DNA from: DUOD01 sp050945235
GTDB taxonomy: Bacteria; Bacillota; Clostridia; DUOD01
Reading direction: 5' to 3'
Assembly: GCA_050945235.1 (NCBI GenBank)
Contig: JBMNSO010000091.1
Location: forward strand, 1-6,951
Length of the DNA: 6,951 nucleotides
In this document: one piece after another, positions 6,285-6,951 of the stretch
Numbering within the stretch: position 1 is the first letter of the stretch
How the letters are laid out: every line of letters starts with the position of its first letter
Made by a program: the position numbers and the translations under genes
The notes under the pieces: model-generated
The model's database searches: none
Told to the model about the DNA's origin: nothing
The model's input: only the letters and a program-made list of their open reading frames with translations

Positions 6285-6314
6285 GGAGAAAAAACCATTA
6301 GCCGGTTATTTTCC
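6285..6314 (-). terminator. Weak imperfect hairpin ending the small membrane-protein gene
   Basis: Minus-strand GGAAAATAACC (6314-6304) can pair with GGTTTTTTCTCC (6296-6285) across a 7-nt loop, with one mismatch and one bulge. The 3' arm carries the T6 run. It overlaps the stop codon of the 61-residue gene. The stem is A/U-rich and weak, so termination here is only plausible. Confidence 0.3.
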
Positions 6315-6491
6315 ATGCTTTAATGCTTTCCTAAAACCAAATGTAATAGCAAGATATATTAATACAACAACTATTAAAGTAATAACCCTCTCCTGCATTT
6401 GGCCATCGGCTAATATTACCGGCCCTAGTCCGAATAAGGTTACCAGTATGTACAGTGCTATAAATATTATAATTATAATCGACTTTTTCAT
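6306..6491 (-). CDS. Small two-helix membrane protein
   Basis: A 61-residue protein with two hydrophobic segments, about residues 4-27 (IIIIIFIALYILVTLFGLG region) and 36-54 (VITLIVVVLIYLAITFGF), joined by a short polar loop ADGQMQER and closed by a basic tail (RKALKHGK). The basic tail predicts that the termini face the cytoplasm. The start ATG 6491 has AGGAGG 6 nt upstream, which together with the clean two-helix pattern makes this a real gene despite its size. It resembles short uncharacterised Bacillota proteins with an FGLGPV-x(3)-DG loop, possibly the family catalogued as DUF6954, which I cannot verify here. No function is assigned. It is probably transcribed from its own promoter at 6550-6522, and the flavodoxin gene follows 91 bp downstream. 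Confidence 0.75.
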   Translation of the reverse strand: MKKSIIIIIFIALYILVTLFGLGPVILADGQMQERVITLIVVVLIYLAITFGFRKALKHGK

Positions 6492-6493
6492 AT

Positions 6494-6634
6494 CTATCCT
6501 CCTATTTCTATGCTTTGTAATAAGATATTTAGTGACCTATACAATTGCAACAGCCTATCGGTATTGTCCCATAACAATTGACTCCCTATTATTCTCTGTC
6601 TAATATTCTTATCCTTTGAATCGTCTGCTAATAC
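6494..6634 (-). pseudogene. 46-codon open stretch without a start, possible remnant or tiny leader gene
   Basis: Just upstream of the 61-residue gene, one minus-strand frame is open for 46 codons between a TAA and a TAG at 6496-6494. It reads like protein (DDSKDKNIRQRIIG, then QLLWDNTDRLLQLYRSLNIL). Its last codons form the AGGAGG of the next gene. No ATG or GTG occurs in frame. A TTG at 6577 has GGGAG only 4 nt before it, so a 27-residue product is conceivable. An ATG at about 6648 starts in a different frame and stops after six codons. I see a decayed small gene, a coupled leader peptide or chance as the options, and cannot choose. Confidence 0.22.
6522..6550 (-). promoter_or_regulatory. 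Candidate promoter of the two-helix membrane-protein gene
   Basis: Minus-strand TTGCAA (6550-6545), a 17-nt spacer and TATCTT (6527-6522) each match 4 of 6 consensus bases with ideal spacing. The position suits a start near 6515, about 24 nt before ATG 6491. Confidence 0.35.
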
Positions 6635-6663
6635 TTATGAAAATCCATTTTCGTTACATAATC

Positions 6664-6892
6664 TCAGAATTTTTTTGTCGTATTTCTAAGTAAGGATCTA
6701 AAAAATGGATGGTTTGTTTTAACATCATATACCGGAAAAAGTTTATGTATAATAAGTTCCCTATTGATTAATAGAATAACAAAAAATACTATTTGAATCA
6801 AATATTTATTTGCCCCGAATCCTACAGCGATTTCTCCTATATCGCCACCCAAAAACAAGGGGAGCAATGATAGGTTGATGAAATTTTTTCAT
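6664..6892 (-). pseudogene. Small hydrophobic protein gene, apparently frameshifted at an A6 run after the start codon
   Basis: ATG 6892 has a strong GGAGG (6905-6901) 8 nt upstream, but its own frame (MKKFHQPIIAP and on) stops after 28 codons at 6806. The start is followed at once by six A residues (6889-6884). With five A residues the frame would continue as MKNFINLS and join, without a stop, the open frame that runs to TGA 6666-6664, giving 75 residues. That frame is hydrophobic (LLPLFLGG, IGEIAVGFGANKYL, IQIVFFVILLI) followed by a charged tail (RELIIHKLFPVYDVK), typical of a small membrane protein. Alone, it could only start at TTG 6867, which has no Shine-Dalgarno. So this is a pseudogene, a sequencing or assembly indel, or a phase-variable or frameshift-expressed gene. 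I recognise no family. Confidence 0.5.
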
Positions 6893-6951
6893 TTTTTATG
6901 CCTCCAAAACTCAATTTGGATTAACGTTTCATACATTTATAAAATCTAGTG

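Noticed and set aside
6283..6603. Plus-strand open frame of 106 codons
   Set aside because: Antisense to the two-helix gene that has AGGAGG at ideal spacing; the plus frame lacks comparable start signals and looks like the complement of hydrophobic codons.
6930..6937. Plus-strand CATACATT resembling a sigma-E -10 element pointing off the right edge
   Set aside because: No matching -35 element at the proper distance and no plus-strand gene visible downstream in the window.

Overview
The window reads as a piece of a low-to-moderate G+C Bacillota genome, most likely an anaerobic clostridial lineage. The support is strong AGGAGG-type ribosome binding sites in front of most genes, A/T-rich spacers, a PAS plus SpoIIE-type phosphatase, a Nudix_N-type Nudix hydrolase and short two-helix membrane proteins. 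Every gene I can support lies on the minus strand, so transcription runs from the right edge to the left edge. No tRNA, rRNA, CRISPR array, insertion sequence or phage module is visible.

Layout in the direction of transcription. (1) 6892-6306: a small hydrophobic gene that looks frameshifted right after its start codon (6892-6664), a short gene-like open stretch with no start (6634-6494), and an intact 61-residue two-helix membrane protein (6491-6306). (2) 6214-4881: a flavodoxin-like FMN protein followed after 17 bp by an unrecognised 276-residue protein with a zinc-binding N-terminus and a PH/GRAM-like C-terminus. The two form an apparent operon with a plausible promoter at 6267-6240. (3) 4880-4608: a 273-bp spacer with nested inverted repeats and a weak promoter, leading to serC. 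(4) 4607-3489: phosphoserine aminotransferase of the Methanosarcina/alphaproteobacterial type, followed by an 11-bp stem hairpin. (5) 3362-2157: a shikimate-kinase-fold protein that lacks key shikimate-binding residues, then a Nudix hydrolase 54 bp further on. (6) 1975-1: a PAS-SpoIIE phosphatase translationally coupled to the N-terminal part of an AmmeMemoRadiSam protein A, which runs off the left edge.

The only clearly metabolic assignment is serC (serine synthesis, possibly pyridoxal phosphate synthesis). Aromatic amino acid synthesis cannot be inferred from the kinase, because its substrate pocket differs from true AroK/AroL. The most tightly coupled pairs are phosphatase-amrA (the stop codon overlaps the next Shine-Dalgarno) and flavodoxin-zinc/PH protein. 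I do not see a complete new multi-gene system. The points most worth following up are these two pairs, the divergent kinase, and the apparent frameshift at the right edge.
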